Assembly: GCA_947252975.1 (NCBI GenBank)
Contig: CAMXWX010000001.1
Location: 46,138-110,137 of the forward strand
DNA length: 64,000 nt
DNA from: an uncultured Gardnerella sp.
GTDB taxonomy: Bacteria > Actinomycetota > Actinomycetes > Actinomycetales > Bifidobacteriaceae
Direction of reading: 5' to 3'
Position 1 is the first letter of the stretch. The number at the start of each line of letters is the position of its first letter. Shown here in pieces: positions 1 to 7,772 of this stretch. Under the pieces are notes generated by a model. It searched no databases and had not been told where the DNA came from. It saw only the letters and a list, made by a program, of their open reading frames with translations. The position numbers were made by a program, and so were the translations under genes.

Positions 1-243
1 AATGTTTACGGAGCCGATTGGTGTGGCGATTGCATTCGCGCAAAGTCCGCGCTTAACCAGTTTAATGTTGCTTTTACTTGGCACAATATTGAGTCCGAAG
101 ACGGAGCTGCTCAAAAAGCTGTTGAGATTAGCGGTCAGAAGCATATTCCTGTTGTGACTTTTAGCGACGGCAGCTTTATGGTTGAGCCATCCGCAAGCCA
201 AATCAAAGATAAGCTTATGCAATTAGGACAACTTGCAAACTAA
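1..243 (+). CDS. Mycoredoxin/glutaredoxin-like protein, 5' end cut off
   Basis: The reading frame is open from base 1 to a TAA at 241-243, leaving 80 C-terminal residues; the start lies outside the window. It opens with the strand-loop YGADWCGDC, a CxxC redox centre (CGDC) placed as in glutaredoxin/mycoredoxin folds, followed by a cis-Pro stretch (KHIPVVTF) and a short C-terminal helix. Such proteins reduce disulfides or mixed thiols in the cytosol. Actinobacterial mycoredoxins use the same small fold; whether the partner thiol is mycothiol cannot be read from the sequence, and Bifidobacteriaceae may lack it. The family call is firm, the exact substrate is not. Confidence 0.75.
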   Translation, partial: NVYGADWCGDCIRAKSALNQFNVAFTWHNIESEDGAAQKAVEISGQKHIPVVTFSDGSFMVEPSASQIKDKLMQLGQLAN

Positions 244-302
244 CACGCCAACATCAAAGAAGTTGGATTAGTCTACAAAATGTAGTACACTAAGCATTTG
301 TT

Positions 303-375
303 GCCCCTTTAGCTCAATTGGCAGAGCAGAGTCCTTTTAAGTCTTGGGTTGTGGGTTCGAGTCCCACAGGGGGCA
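303..375 (+). tRNA. tRNA-Lys (anticodon TTT)
   Basis: Cloverleaf read by eye: acceptor stem GCCCCTT (303-309) pairs with 368-374 (one T-G wobble), discriminator A at 375, D arm GCTC/GAGC, anticodon loop CTTTTAA giving TTT, and a T arm GTGGG-TTCGAGT-CCCAC. The anticodon stem contains one T-T mismatch. CCA is not encoded, so the CCA-adding enzyme at 10.9-12.4 kb would be needed. Confidence 0.9.
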
Positions 376-381
376 CAAAAT

Positions 382-444
382 AAGCACTGCACGTAGCAGA
401 TGGTTCTTAAATTCCAAATCATCTTGTTGCATGCAGTGCTTTTA
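382..444 (+). terminator. Probable terminator after tRNA-Lys
   Basis: Inverted repeat AAGCACTGCA (382-391) and TGCAGTGCTT (432-441) followed by T residues. The loop is long (40 nt), so this is a reasonable but not ideal intrinsic terminator. Confidence 0.5.
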
Positions 445-539
445 TGCTATAACACTTAGATTTCTATATCTCTACAAACAGATAACAAGCAAATAACAGA
501 TAAATAGCATATAAATATGAACTTATTTACCTATTTACG

Positions 540-986
540 CTACTCTCCAGCAAACACCACGCCCTTACGCAGCATAATGTTAGCGTATTGAGCACGCTCA
601 CCCGTGGCAACAACACAATATGCCTTCTTTGCCTCATCGTAGAACGCAAATCTTTCAAGAGTTCCTAAAGTGCTTGCTCCACGTTTATCGTATTTAGCAA
701 TAATATCTTCATATTCTTTCCAGATTGGAGTTTCGCAAGGGTCTCCTGGAACAACTTCCATAAGTGTAGCTGGCTTATCTGTGTATTGATCAAGTGGCAT
801 CAACTTTAAGATTGCAGTTAGCAATTCCGAAGTTCCATGACCATCGCAGCGTACAACTATAGCGTCTTTTCCTACAGACTCAGTTGGAAAATTTCCATCG
901 GCCAATACTAAAACATCTCCATGGCCCATTTCGCAGAGAACCTTCAGCAACGCTGGAGGAATTATAGAATCTACACCTTTTAACAT
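540..986 (-). CDS. fucU: L-fucose mutarotase, RbsD/FucU family
   Basis: 148 residues, the usual length for the RbsD/FucU family. The N-terminal LKGVDSIIPP-ALLKVLCEMGHGD block carries the conserved His22 in MGHGD, followed by the acidic residue of VLADGNFP near position 30 and the C-terminal Y-A-N segment. The enzyme interconverts alpha and beta anomers of L-fucose (or a related sugar) in the cytosol. FucU is preferred over RbsD because of the LADGNFP and RCDGHGT elements, but the substrate is inferred. It stands alone: no fucose isomerase, kinase or permease gene is adjacent, so it probably conditions imported mucin-derived sugar for a pathway encoded elsewhere. The 275-bp gap upstream holds its promoter and a doubled TGTAAAACAG motif near 1160-1185, with nothing else recognised. 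Confidence 0.85.
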   Translation of the reverse strand: MLKGVDSIIPPALLKVLCEMGHGDVLVLADGNFPTESVGKDAIVVRCDGHGTSELLTAILKLMPLDQYTDKPATLMEVVPGDPCETPIWKEYEDIIAKYDKRGASTLGTLERFAFYDEAKKAYCVVATGERAQYANIMLRKGVVFAGE

Positions 987-1261
987 AATAATCTCCCTTG
1001 ATTAATTGATAAATAACTATGATTAGTTGGCAATCATTGACAACTAACAAGAAAATTCTATCACCATTCACAAAAGAAATTAACAAAATTCCTAAAATAA
1101 ATACGAATTATTCCACATTTCAGAGAGAATAATTCCACACTTCACTAAACAAAAGTAAAGCAAATGTAAAACAGGTGTAAAACAGATGCAAAGTAAGGAA
1201 TCTCTTAAAACGCTAGCAAAACAAAAATGCCCACAAAAGCACGCAAAAGCTCACAAAAAGC

Positions 1262-2698
1262 TCAGCTTGCCCAAACACTTGCGTCTTGATCGTACTCGTC
1301 ATCGTCGTCGCTCGCCGCAACCGCAGGAGCGGCTGCAGGCGCAGGCGTGGAATACGTGTACTCGTCATCTACAACGCCAGAATCCGCATCCGCATTAATC
1401 GCAGCCAAAACGCGCTTATCCATCTTGTATTGAGGCAAAACGTTCTTAATGTAACTTGTTACTGCATCTTGCATAGAAACGTCGTGCCCAACGCGCTCTG
1501 CCATAAACCAACGATGATCCAAAACTTCATGGAAGAACTGCGCTGGCTGGATTTGCGACCTAAACTCAGGCGGAATCATGCGAACAGTAGGCTCAAACAC
1601 TTCGCGCATCCAGTCTGTAGCAACAATCTCCAGCTCTTCGCCTTGACGCCATGTAGAAGTGCGATACGCATCTAAATCGTTAAGAAGCCTACGAGCTTGA
1701 TTTTCTTGCACATCTAAGCCAGTCAAACGCAAAAGCTTTCTAGAAGCGTATCCAGCGTCCACAACTCGCGGTCTAACCAAAACTCTTCGTCCATCTTCGG
1801 AAGTCTTCATCTCAAGCTCGTCTACGTCAAATCCAAGCTCGTTAAGACGATTCACGCGGCGCTCAATACGCCACATTTCGTCTGGGCTAAACTTATCTAC
1901 GTCTGTAAGCGTGCTCCAAAGCGAATGGTATCTGTCTACAAGCCTGTTTCCAATGCTAATTTCGTCAACTTCTCCAGGCAAAAGCTGGCCAGAACTCAAA
2001 TCCATTAATTCGCCGATTATATTTGTGCGAGCTAAATCAATATCGTATTCTCGCTGACCTTCGGTAAGGCTTCCGTGCAAATCTCCAGTTTCCGCGTCCA
2101 CCAAAAACGCAGTAAACGCGTCGGCATCGCGCAAGAATAGAACGTTAGAAAGCGAAACATCTCCCCAATAGAATCCCGAAAGATGCAAGCGAACCATAAG
2201 CACAGCAAGCGCATCAATCAAACGCTCCGCAGTATCTGGGCGCAAAGTTCTAGCAAATAGCGCACGGTACGGCAAAGAGAATTTAAGATGACGAGTAACA
2301 AGCATTGCTTCAAGCGGCTCACCATTCTTATCTTTTCTACCAGCAACAACCGCTATAGGCTTAACTGTTGGAAGTTCCAGCTTGCGCAAACGTCTTAAAA
2401 GCTCATATTCGCGCTCAGCGACTTGACGAGTAATCTCCTTCATTGCGTACACTTCGTCGCCTACGTGCACAAAACGCACAACGTGCCTAGAGATACCGCG
2501 CGGCAAGTTTACAAAAAGATTCGTAGGCCATTGAGATAATGGAAGCTCCCACGGAAGCATAAACATTTGAGGATTAGAGCTTGCGGCAGTAATCTTCAAA
2601 GCTTGAGGCTCTGCAGAAGATACAGTTTCATCCTGCGCAGATACTGATGTTGCTTGCATAGCACGTGGATCCAATAAAGGAGTATCGTTCCATTCCAT
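1262..2698 (-). CDS. DUF4032 protein with lipopolysaccharide-kinase-like fold
   Basis: 478 residues, cytosolic, with no signal peptide or membrane segment. The central part looks like an RIO/WaaP-type kinase: a Lys in YAMKEI (putative ATP-binding strand), a catalytic-loop-like WGDVSLSN around residue 180 and a DFG-like VDAETG shortly after. The rest matches the DUF4032 family found widely in actinobacteria. The C-terminus is a low-complexity Ala/Pro/Asp tail. Family function is not established; phosphorylation of a small molecule or glycan is possible because the Asp and Asn of the catalytic loop are retained. The gene lies 180 bp downstream of ugpC on the same strand but behind probable terminators, so it is likely transcribed on its own. 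Start chosen at the ATG at 2698; no strong alternative. Confidence 0.75.
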   Translation of the reverse strand: MEWNDTPLLDPRAMQATSVSAQDETVSSAEPQALKITAASSNPQMFMLPWELPLSQWPTNLFVNLPRGISRHVVRFVHVGDEVYAMKEITRQVAEREYELLRRLRKLELPTVKPIAVVAGRKDKNGEPLEAMLVTRHLKFSLPYRALFARTLRPDTAERLIDALAVLMVRLHLSGFYWGDVSLSNVLFLRDADAFTAFLVDAETGDLHGSLTEGQREYDIDLARTNIIGELMDLSSGQLLPGEVDEISIGNRLVDRYHSLWSTLTDVDKFSPDEMWRIERRVNRLNELGFDVDELEMKTSEDGRRVLVRPRVVDAGYASRKLLRLTGLDVQENQARRLLNDLDAYRTSTWRQGEELEIVATDWMREVFEPTVRMIPPEFRSQIQPAQFFHEVLDHRWFMAERVGHDVSMQDAVTSYIKNVLPQYKMDKRVLAAINADADSGVVDDEYTYSTPAPAAAPAVAASDDDDEYDQDASVWAS

Positions 2699-2793
2699 AA
2701 ACTTTAATCTACCCGTTAAGTTCGAACGCCAATAATCGAATAATAAAATCGCAATTAAATTATAACTAATCGTAAATAATTCAAATGATGCGA

Positions 2794-2818
2794 AAACGGG
2801 GCTCGCCTAGCGAACCCC
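2794..2818 (-). terminator. Terminator downstream of ugpC
   Basis: On the minus strand GGGGTTCGC and GCGAGCCCC form a stem with one mismatch, followed by GTTTTCG. Position and orientation fit the end of the ugpC transcript. Confidence 0.6.
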
Positions 2819-2839
2819 GCCATACCCTTATACAGAAAT

Positions 2840-2873
2840 CTTGGGCACTCAAAACAAGAATCAAGTGCCCAAG
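2840..2873 (-). terminator. Second hairpin after the ugpC stop
   Basis: Perfect 10-bp inverted repeat CTTGGGCACT (2840-2849) and AGTGCCCAAG (2864-2873) with a 14-nt loop, lying within 10 bp of the ugpC stop. The following T tract is weak (ATTTCTG), so it may be a 3' RNA-stabilising stem working with the terminator at 2794-2818. Confidence 0.45.
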
Positions 2874-2879
2874 AAAACG

Positions 2880-4007
2880 CTAGTTCAAACGCAACTCTGT
2901 AGAAGGTGCAAACAGGTGCATCTTGGATGGATCAATCTTAATCTTTACAACGTCACCAACCTTTGGAAGCGCACGTGGGTTCACGCGAATCGTTGTGAGC
3001 TTGTTCTGGTCGCTCATCATTGTAGATGCTTCTTCTGGAGATCCATCGGTGATGATGTTTCCGTAGATGTAACCGTCGGAGCCAAGATCTTCCACGTTTA
3101 CAACCTTCAAGGAGAAGGCATTTGGATCGTCGGAAGTTGCCAAGCTTGCATCTTCTGGACGGAAGCCAACAATAATCTGACCCTTATCTTCCTCGGTAAG
3201 CTTATCAACAGCTTCTGCTGGAAGAGTGATGGAATCCTCGCCAATTTGAGCCTTGCCATCAACCACTGGATGCTGGTTAATATTCATAGATGGGGAACCA
3301 ATGAAGCCTGCAACAAACACGTTTGCTGGGCGGTCATAAAGCTCGGTTGGAGCACCAACCTGCTGCAAAATGCCAAGCTTAATAACGGCAATGCGGTCGC
3401 CCATTGTCAAAGCCTCGGTCTGATCGTGCGTTACGTAAAGAGTAGTAACGCCGAGCTGACGCTGCAATGCTGCAATCTGCGTACGAGTCTGTACGCGAAG
3501 CTTTGCATCAAGGTTGGAAAGAGGCTCATCCATAAGGAAGACTTTTGGTTCACGAACAATTGCGCGACCCATTGCAACACGCTGACGCTGACCACCAGAC
3601 AAAGCCTTTGGCTTACGATCCAAGTACTCAGTCAAATCCAAAACTTCAGCAGCTTTTTCAACGCGCTTGCGGATTTCTTCCTTGTTTACGCCTGCAATCT
3701 TAAGAGCAAAGCCCATGTTATCTGCAACAGTCATATGTGGATACAATGCGTAGTTCTGGAACACCATTGCGATATCGCGATCTTTTGGCTGCATTGTAGT
3801 AACGTCTTGACCACCAATAAGAATGCGACCTTTGTTAACCTCTTCCAAGCCAGCCAACATTCGTAGCGTTGTGGACTTACCGCAACCAGATGGACCAACG
3901 AGTACAAGGAACTCGCCATCCTTAATAGTCATGTTCAAATCATCAACCGAAGGCTTATCGTTGCCTGGGTAGATTCGAGTTACATGATCAAATACAACTT
4001 CTGCCAT
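2880..4007 (-). CDS. ugpC: ABC importer ATP-binding protein, UgpC/MsmK type
   Basis: 375 residues, the full length of a MalK/UgpC/MsmK carbohydrate-importer ATPase. Visible in order: Walker [10 protein letters not shown] at about 38-46, Q-loop, signature LSGGQRQR near 135, Walker [13 protein letters not shown] near 160, the switch His in VTHDQTEA, then a C-terminal regulatory domain with FRPED. It energises uptake of sugars or glycerol-3-phosphate at the inner face of the membrane. No permease or binding-protein genes adjoin it; in related bacteria one such ATPase serves several sugar importers encoded elsewhere, and that is the likely role here. Good Shine-Dalgarno GAAAGGA upstream of the ATG. 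A 348-bp leader with several inverted repeats suggests regulation. Confidence 0.9.
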   Translation of the reverse strand: MAEVVFDHVTRIYPGNDKPSVDDLNMTIKDGEFLVLVGPSGCGKSTTLRMLAGLEEVNKGRILIGGQDVTTMQPKDRDIAMVFQNYALYPHMTVADNMGFALKIAGVNKEEIRKRVEKAAEVLDLTEYLDRKPKALSGGQRQRVAMGRAIVREPKVFLMDEPLSNLDAKLRVQTRTQIAALQRQLGVTTLYVTHDQTEALTMGDRIAVIKLGILQQVGAPTELYDRPANVFVAGFIGSPSMNINQHPVVDGKAQIGEDSITLPAEAVDKLTEEDKGQIIVGFRPEDASLATSDDPNAFSLKVVNVEDLGSDGYIYGNIITDGSPEEASTMMSDQNKLTTIRVNPRALPKVGDVVKIKIDPSKMHLFAPSTELRLN

Positions 4008-4355
4008 GATATTTTCCTTTCATCGGCAGGTACGTGCCGAACGATCCGTTGTGAAGGGTGTGCACTCAAGACCCCAAGTCCTACATCGGCGGCGTCAATC
4101 GTCCACATTTACTTACATGGTTCATTGAAGGTTCTCTTCGTTGAGCCATGATTTAATATATCATGTTTATTCAGTAAAAACAGCAAAATTACAGTATTTT
4201 CTAACACTTCGGCGTGTCGAGTATAAAAATCGCACATAAACAAAGGCTCATAAACGCGATTACTTTTACAGTAAATATCTAAACATTTGTTTATAAAATA
4301 GCGTGTTTAGTGTTAAAAAACAAATTGGCATAGCTGCACACTAACATAATGCATT
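4008..4355. promoter_or_regulatory. Divergent regulatory region, ugpC / Ser-Thr kinase
   Basis: 348 bp without a gene. On the ugpC side I see a small hairpin CGGCA/TGCCG (4024-4039) just upstream of the ribosome site, a longer inverted repeat ATGGTTCA (4117-4124) / TGAGCCAT (4142-4149, one wobble), and a palindrome CATGAT-N7-ATCATG (4147-4165) overlapping AT-rich promoter-like DNA. The palindrome could be an operator, but the regulator is unknown. The half nearest the kinase is AT-rich with no clear motif. Confidence 0.4.
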
Positions 4356-4370
4356 ATGGAAGATGTGAGC

Positions 4371-6110
4371 ATGTTTGACTTGCGCTCTGGCCAAAATGTT
4401 GGCGGATACACGCTGATTGAGCGACTGGGCGGAGGCGCTATGGGCTCCGTTTGGCGAGTAAAAGACGACGGTGGCCATTTTTACGCAATGAAGATTTTGC
4501 GCGCATCAATGCTAGAAAACCAAGACGATGATTTGGAATCTGCAGAAGTTAGCAATCCGCAAGAGCAAGCAAGACTTAGACTTAGGCGCGAGGCGCTAGC
4601 TTTGCAAAAAATACACCACGAAGGCGTGTGCTCAATAGTAGACATGGAGCTTGATGCTTCAATCGCTTTTATAGTCACAGAACTTATTGACGGCCACAAT
4701 CTTAAAGAAGACGTTGCAATTAACGGCCCATACGTTGGTGGCGATTTAGAACGACTTGCACACAAACTAATCGACGCTGTAAAAGCAGTTCATAGCGCGG
4801 GCATAATTCACCGAGATATTAAGCCTACAAACATAATGATTTCCACTACTGGCCCTGTTTTAGTTGATTTTGGAATATCTATGGGGCAGGGCGAGTCGCA
4901 TGTTACGCGAACTGGCCTTGTAATGGGAACACCAGGATTTATTGCTCCAGAAATCATTGAAGGCGGAGAATCGAGCGAACTTACAGATTGGTGGAGCGTA
5001 GCTGCCGTTCTAGCTTTTGCAGCAACAGGAAAGCCTGTTTTTGGAACCAAGCCAATAATGGCAGTTTTAGAAAGAGCAGCATCTGGGAACGCAAATCTTA
5101 ATGGCCTTCCAATAAGAACAATGCAAGCGTTCAAAAGCGCATTGAATCCTAAAAGAAGCGAGCGATGCACTCCAGAACAGCTTGAAAACGCAATTTTCCA
5201 AGATGCCATGAACCCTACAGACTGGCAGGATTCAAGCTACCCTTTTGAGAACAGCTTTAGTGGAGAAACTGTACCTAATAATGCCAAAACTCACGATTTT
5301 AACACGACTTTTCAAACAAAAAAACTTCCAGAAAACCCTAGAAAAATGTGGGGTTCTAAGAATGTTGACAACACAACTTTATTACACTCTACAGAATCGG
5401 ATTTAATAGATTCCGCGCCAACATCTTTGCTAGACGCCACTAGCACATCTATTACCAAAGTCTACGCGCACAACCCAGAACAAGTTGCAGAGACGGAACA
5501 AGTCGCAAACAATCCAGAACAAGCGCCCGAAATTGCTGTGCTGCCCAATCCAGACGAAAATCCGCATCCAAATGTAAATAAATACTTATTTCGCGGGCGA
5601 GTGGCGGCGGCTGTATTCACTACTCTTGCAAGCTTACTAGCTGCGATTTCTCCAATAGATGCGCTTGCAGCAAATCTTATTTTTATGCTAATTACAGCAA
5701 CAATCGGATACAATGTTTGCTCAAGCGTACGCAGAAAACGCGCGAACGAATCCGTTGGCGGAAAAGACGTATTCATAAGAATCGCTAGCATACCGTGGCA
5801 TTTTATTAAAGCAATCGCATACTCGATTGAAAAAATCCTAACTCTTGCAATAGCAGGCATTATTGGCGCATACGTGTACCCAATTTTAATACATGCATCT
5901 AGTCAATTAATCAAAGTTCAAGTTTGGTCGATTAGCGTGATTTTACCAACATACGCTCCAGATATTTGTTCGCCAACTTCAATTGGGTACATTATTGGAT
6001 TTATTGCAGGATGGATTATTTCTTTTATATTAGGTAAAACTAAAATATTCGCCGTTGGAGCAGGGGCCATTTGCGGCGCGGGAAAATCGCAAGCAACCGA
6101 TGGCGATTAA
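4371..6110 (+). CDS. Membrane-anchored serine/threonine protein kinase
   Basis: About 579 residues. The N-terminal 270 residues are an apparently active Hanks-type kinase: glycine loop LGGGAMGSV, ATP-binding Lys in YAMKIL, catalytic loop IIHRDIKPTN, DFG (VDFGIS), and activation-segment threonines before GTPGFIAPE. A Ser/Thr/Asn-rich linker follows, then a C-terminal hydrophobic region with about four membrane segments and no PASTA repeats. The start is placed at ATG 4371 because GGAAG (4358-4362) sits 8 nt upstream; an in-frame ATG at 4356 would add five residues but has no ribosome site. It is monocistronic or paired with the DsbA-like gene 84 bp downstream. Substrates are unknown. It is distinct from PknA and PknB encoded at 45.7-48.7 kb. 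Confidence 0.85.
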   Translation: MFDLRSGQNVGGYTLIERLGGGAMGSVWRVKDDGGHFYAMKILRASMLENQDDDLESAEVSNPQEQARLRLRREALALQKIHHEGVCSIVDMELDASIAFIVTELIDGHNLKEDVAINGPYVGGDLERLAHKLIDAVKAVHSAGIIHRDIKPTNIMISTTGPVLVDFGISMGQGESHVTRTGLVMGTPGFIAPEIIEGGESSELTDWWSVAAVLAFAATGKPVFGTKPIMAVLERAASGNANLNGLPIRTMQAFKSALNPKRSERCTPEQLENAIFQDAMNPTDWQDSSYPFENSFSGETVPNNAKTHDFNTTFQTKKLPENPRKMWGSKNVDNTTLLHSTESDLIDSAPTSLLDATSTSITKVYAHNPEQVAETEQVANNPEQAPEIAVLPNPDENPHPNVNKYLFRGRVAAAVFTTLASLLAAISPIDALAANLIFMLITATIGYNVCSSVRRKRANESVGGKDVFIRIASIPWHFIKAIAYSIEKILTLAIAGIIGAYVYPILIHASSQLIKVQVWSISVILPTYAPDICSPTSIGYIIGFIAGWIISFILGKTKIFAVGAGAICGAGKSQATDGD

Positions 6111-6194
6111 GCCCGTTGATACCGTCAACTAGACTATTCTTTTAGATTAATTGACTTACGTATGTTATTTGTAAAAATCAGGGGAAGGATAGGC

Positions 6195-7133
6195 ATGCCT
6201 AACAGTAGCAGAAGCGCGCAAAATCAATCAAATCAAAATCTTCAAGCGCGCAAAGCTAAAGAATTACGCCAACAAACAATCGTTGGAATTGTTGTTGTTG
6301 TCATTTTAATTGGCATGATTGCAGCAATTGGAATTACAGCTCTTAACGCCACTAATGCGCAAAATCAAAAGAATGTCGAGCAAGCTCAACAAGCAAGACG
6401 AGCTGTTAAAAATCTTACGACTAATCAAAAGCCTAAGTATGCAAACGAACAAGGCGGAATTTTAATCAGCAAAAACGGCTATAACACAACGGCTCCAAAC
6501 GCTCCGACTATAGCGGTTTATGCCGATCCTCTGTGCCCAGGATGCGGTAATTTTAATCGCGATTCCGATCAAATGCTTATTGCAATGATGAAAGCCGGCC
6601 AAATCAACCTTGAGATTCACCCAATGTCGTTCTTGGATAGAATTTCTAGCGACCACTATTCAACACGCGTAACTGGCGCAATCGCATACATTTCTTCTAA
6701 CGACGACAATCCTTCGCACTTACTTCAATTTATTAACAACATTTTTGCAGAAGACTTCCAGCCAGAAGAAGGCGACGACTACAAGCCTGTTAGCAACAAA
6801 AAGCTGATTGAGCAAGCCATAAACGCGGGCGTTAGCGAAGAAGTGGCAAACAAAGCATTCAACAGAAATTATCTTGATTGGCAAAACGCTATTAATGCCG
6901 ATACACCAAATCGCAAGGCTTTGTGGAATGTTAGTGGAGCGAATAAGGGAGCTATGACAACGCCAACAACCACTATCAACGGAAAGTTGCTAGATATGGT
7001 TGCGGTTAGTAAGAATAAGCTTAGTACTCCAGATGCAATTCTTAAGTCTATTGGATTAGACAAGTCTAAGGTTGGAGTTGAAGGTGTTATGCCAAAGGTA
7101 ACAGATAAAGATCAGCCAAATCCTCTTGACTAG
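6195..7133 (+). CDS. DsbA-like membrane-anchored thiol-disulfide protein
   Basis: 312 residues from ATG 6195, chosen because AAGGA lies just upstream; an earlier in-frame ATG at 6162 lacks a ribosome site. One membrane anchor lies at about residues 28-50 (IVGIVVVVILIGMIAAIGI). The outside domain has a thioredoxin-fold strand IAVYADPLCPGCGNF with a CPGC redox motif, a helical insertion, and a cis-Pro loop TTPTTTING close to the C-terminus. This is the DsbA/DSBA-like thioredoxin family common in actinobacteria, where a periplasm-facing domain forms or shuffles disulfides in exported proteins. No VKOR or DsbB partner is adjacent, so the electron acceptor is unknown. Confidence 0.85.
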   Translation: MPNSSRSAQNQSNQNLQARKAKELRQQTIVGIVVVVILIGMIAAIGITALNATNAQNQKNVEQAQQARRAVKNLTTNQKPKYANEQGGILISKNGYNTTAPNAPTIAVYADPLCPGCGNFNRDSDQMLIAMMKAGQINLEIHPMSFLDRISSDHYSTRVTGAIAYISSNDDNPSHLLQFINNIFAEDFQPEEGDDYKPVSNKKLIEQAINAGVSEEVANKAFNRNYLDWQNAINADTPNRKALWNVSGANKGAMTTPTTTINGKLLDMVAVSKNKLSTPDAILKSIGLDKSKVGVEGVMPKVTDKDQPNPLD

Positions 7134-7139
7134 TTCTTG

Positions 7140-7204
7140 TTGATTAGTGTGTTGGTTCCAAAAGTTGCACTTGGCAACGGGTGCTGATACACTAATCAAT
7201 GTTT
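7140..7204 (+). terminator. Long two-tier hairpin, probable terminator of the DsbA-like gene
   Basis: Outer stem TTGATTAGTGT (7140-7150) pairs perfectly with ACACTAATCAA (7189-7199); an inner stem GTTGC (7164-7168) / GCAAC (7174-7178) sits inside. TGTTTTG follows. It lies between the gene stop and tRNA-Thr. Confidence 0.55.
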
Positions 7205-7240
7205 TGCTCGCGAAGATTTTTAACTAGCGTGCAAGAACTC

Positions 7241-7317
7241 GCCTCCTTAGCTCAGATGGCCAGAGCGGCCGCCTTGTAAGCGGCAGGTCGCCGGTTCGAT
7301 CCCGGCAGGAGGCTCCA
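7241..7317 (+). tRNA. tRNA-Thr (anticodon TGT)
   Basis: Acceptor GCCTCCT (7241-7247) pairs with AGGAGGC (7307-7313), discriminator T at 7314, encoded CCA at 7315-7317. Anticodon stem GCCGC/GCGGC closes loop CTTGTAA, giving TGT. The T arm GCCGG-TTCGATC-CCGGC is perfect. Unlike the tRNA-Lys upstream, CCA is encoded. Confidence 0.93.
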
Positions 7318-7500
7318 TTTTATAGGCGTTTTGCATAACAAAAACGGTCTAAATTATAAAAATCCACTTGTATGCATATTATGAGTCATAAGCATATAAA
7401 AAGTTTTTAGTAAATTTACAATAACAATAATAAGATAATAAATTATAAATAGATTTATTTTATGATGAATCGTAAAGCTTACAAAAATACTTTATGCTGA

Positions 7501-7632
7501 TTACTTCGCTTGAGTAAGTTCTCGGGAACCTTCCCCCAACTCAGGGTTTCCGAGCATGAGGATGGAGCGTCCCCCAACCAGCTCCTCCTCATGGGGGCAG
7601 GACAAATCCCCTTCTCTCCTGCCCCCCTTTAC
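7501..7632 (+). ncRNA. 6C-like small RNA with C-rich hairpin loops
   Basis: Within a 455-bp gap I see consecutive stem-loops: TTACT/AGTAA (7501-7517); CTCGG..CCGAG (7521-7554) with a loop containing CCCCC; a 13-14 bp stem from 7555-7568 to 7581-7593 with one bulge and a loop starting GTCCCCCAACC; and a perfect 9-bp stem GGGGCAGGA (7594-7602) / TCCTGCCCC (7617-7625) with a loop containing TCCCC, then CCTTT, which doubles as terminator. Two or more hairpins each exposing a run of C in the loop is the defining feature of the actinobacterial 6C RNA. Here the runs are five rather than six C. No ORF fits. Strand follows from the terminator. DNA between 7318-7500 and 7633-7772 is AT-rich and otherwise featureless. 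Confidence 0.7.
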
Positions 7633-7772
7633 CTTTTATAGTTTTATAGTTTAAGATTGATTCTTCTTAACCCATTTTTAATGAGTTAGATCATATGCTT
7701 ATAGTCTTATTTTTGGCTGATTGTAATCATTGCTATAATTAAAATTCAGTTTTGCATTGAAAGTGAGGTTGA

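Noticed and set aside
540-986. RbsD (ribose pyranase) instead of FucU
   Set aside because: Motifs around LADGNFP and RCDGHGT are closer to FucU; no ribose genes are near. Not fully excluded.
2841-3866. A 341-codon plus-strand reading frame opposite ugpC
   Set aside because: It mirrors a full-length conserved ATPase gene on the other strand, has no recognisable domain or ribosome site, and its residues (Cys, His, Asn, Trp-rich) are the usual shadow of a conserved gene.
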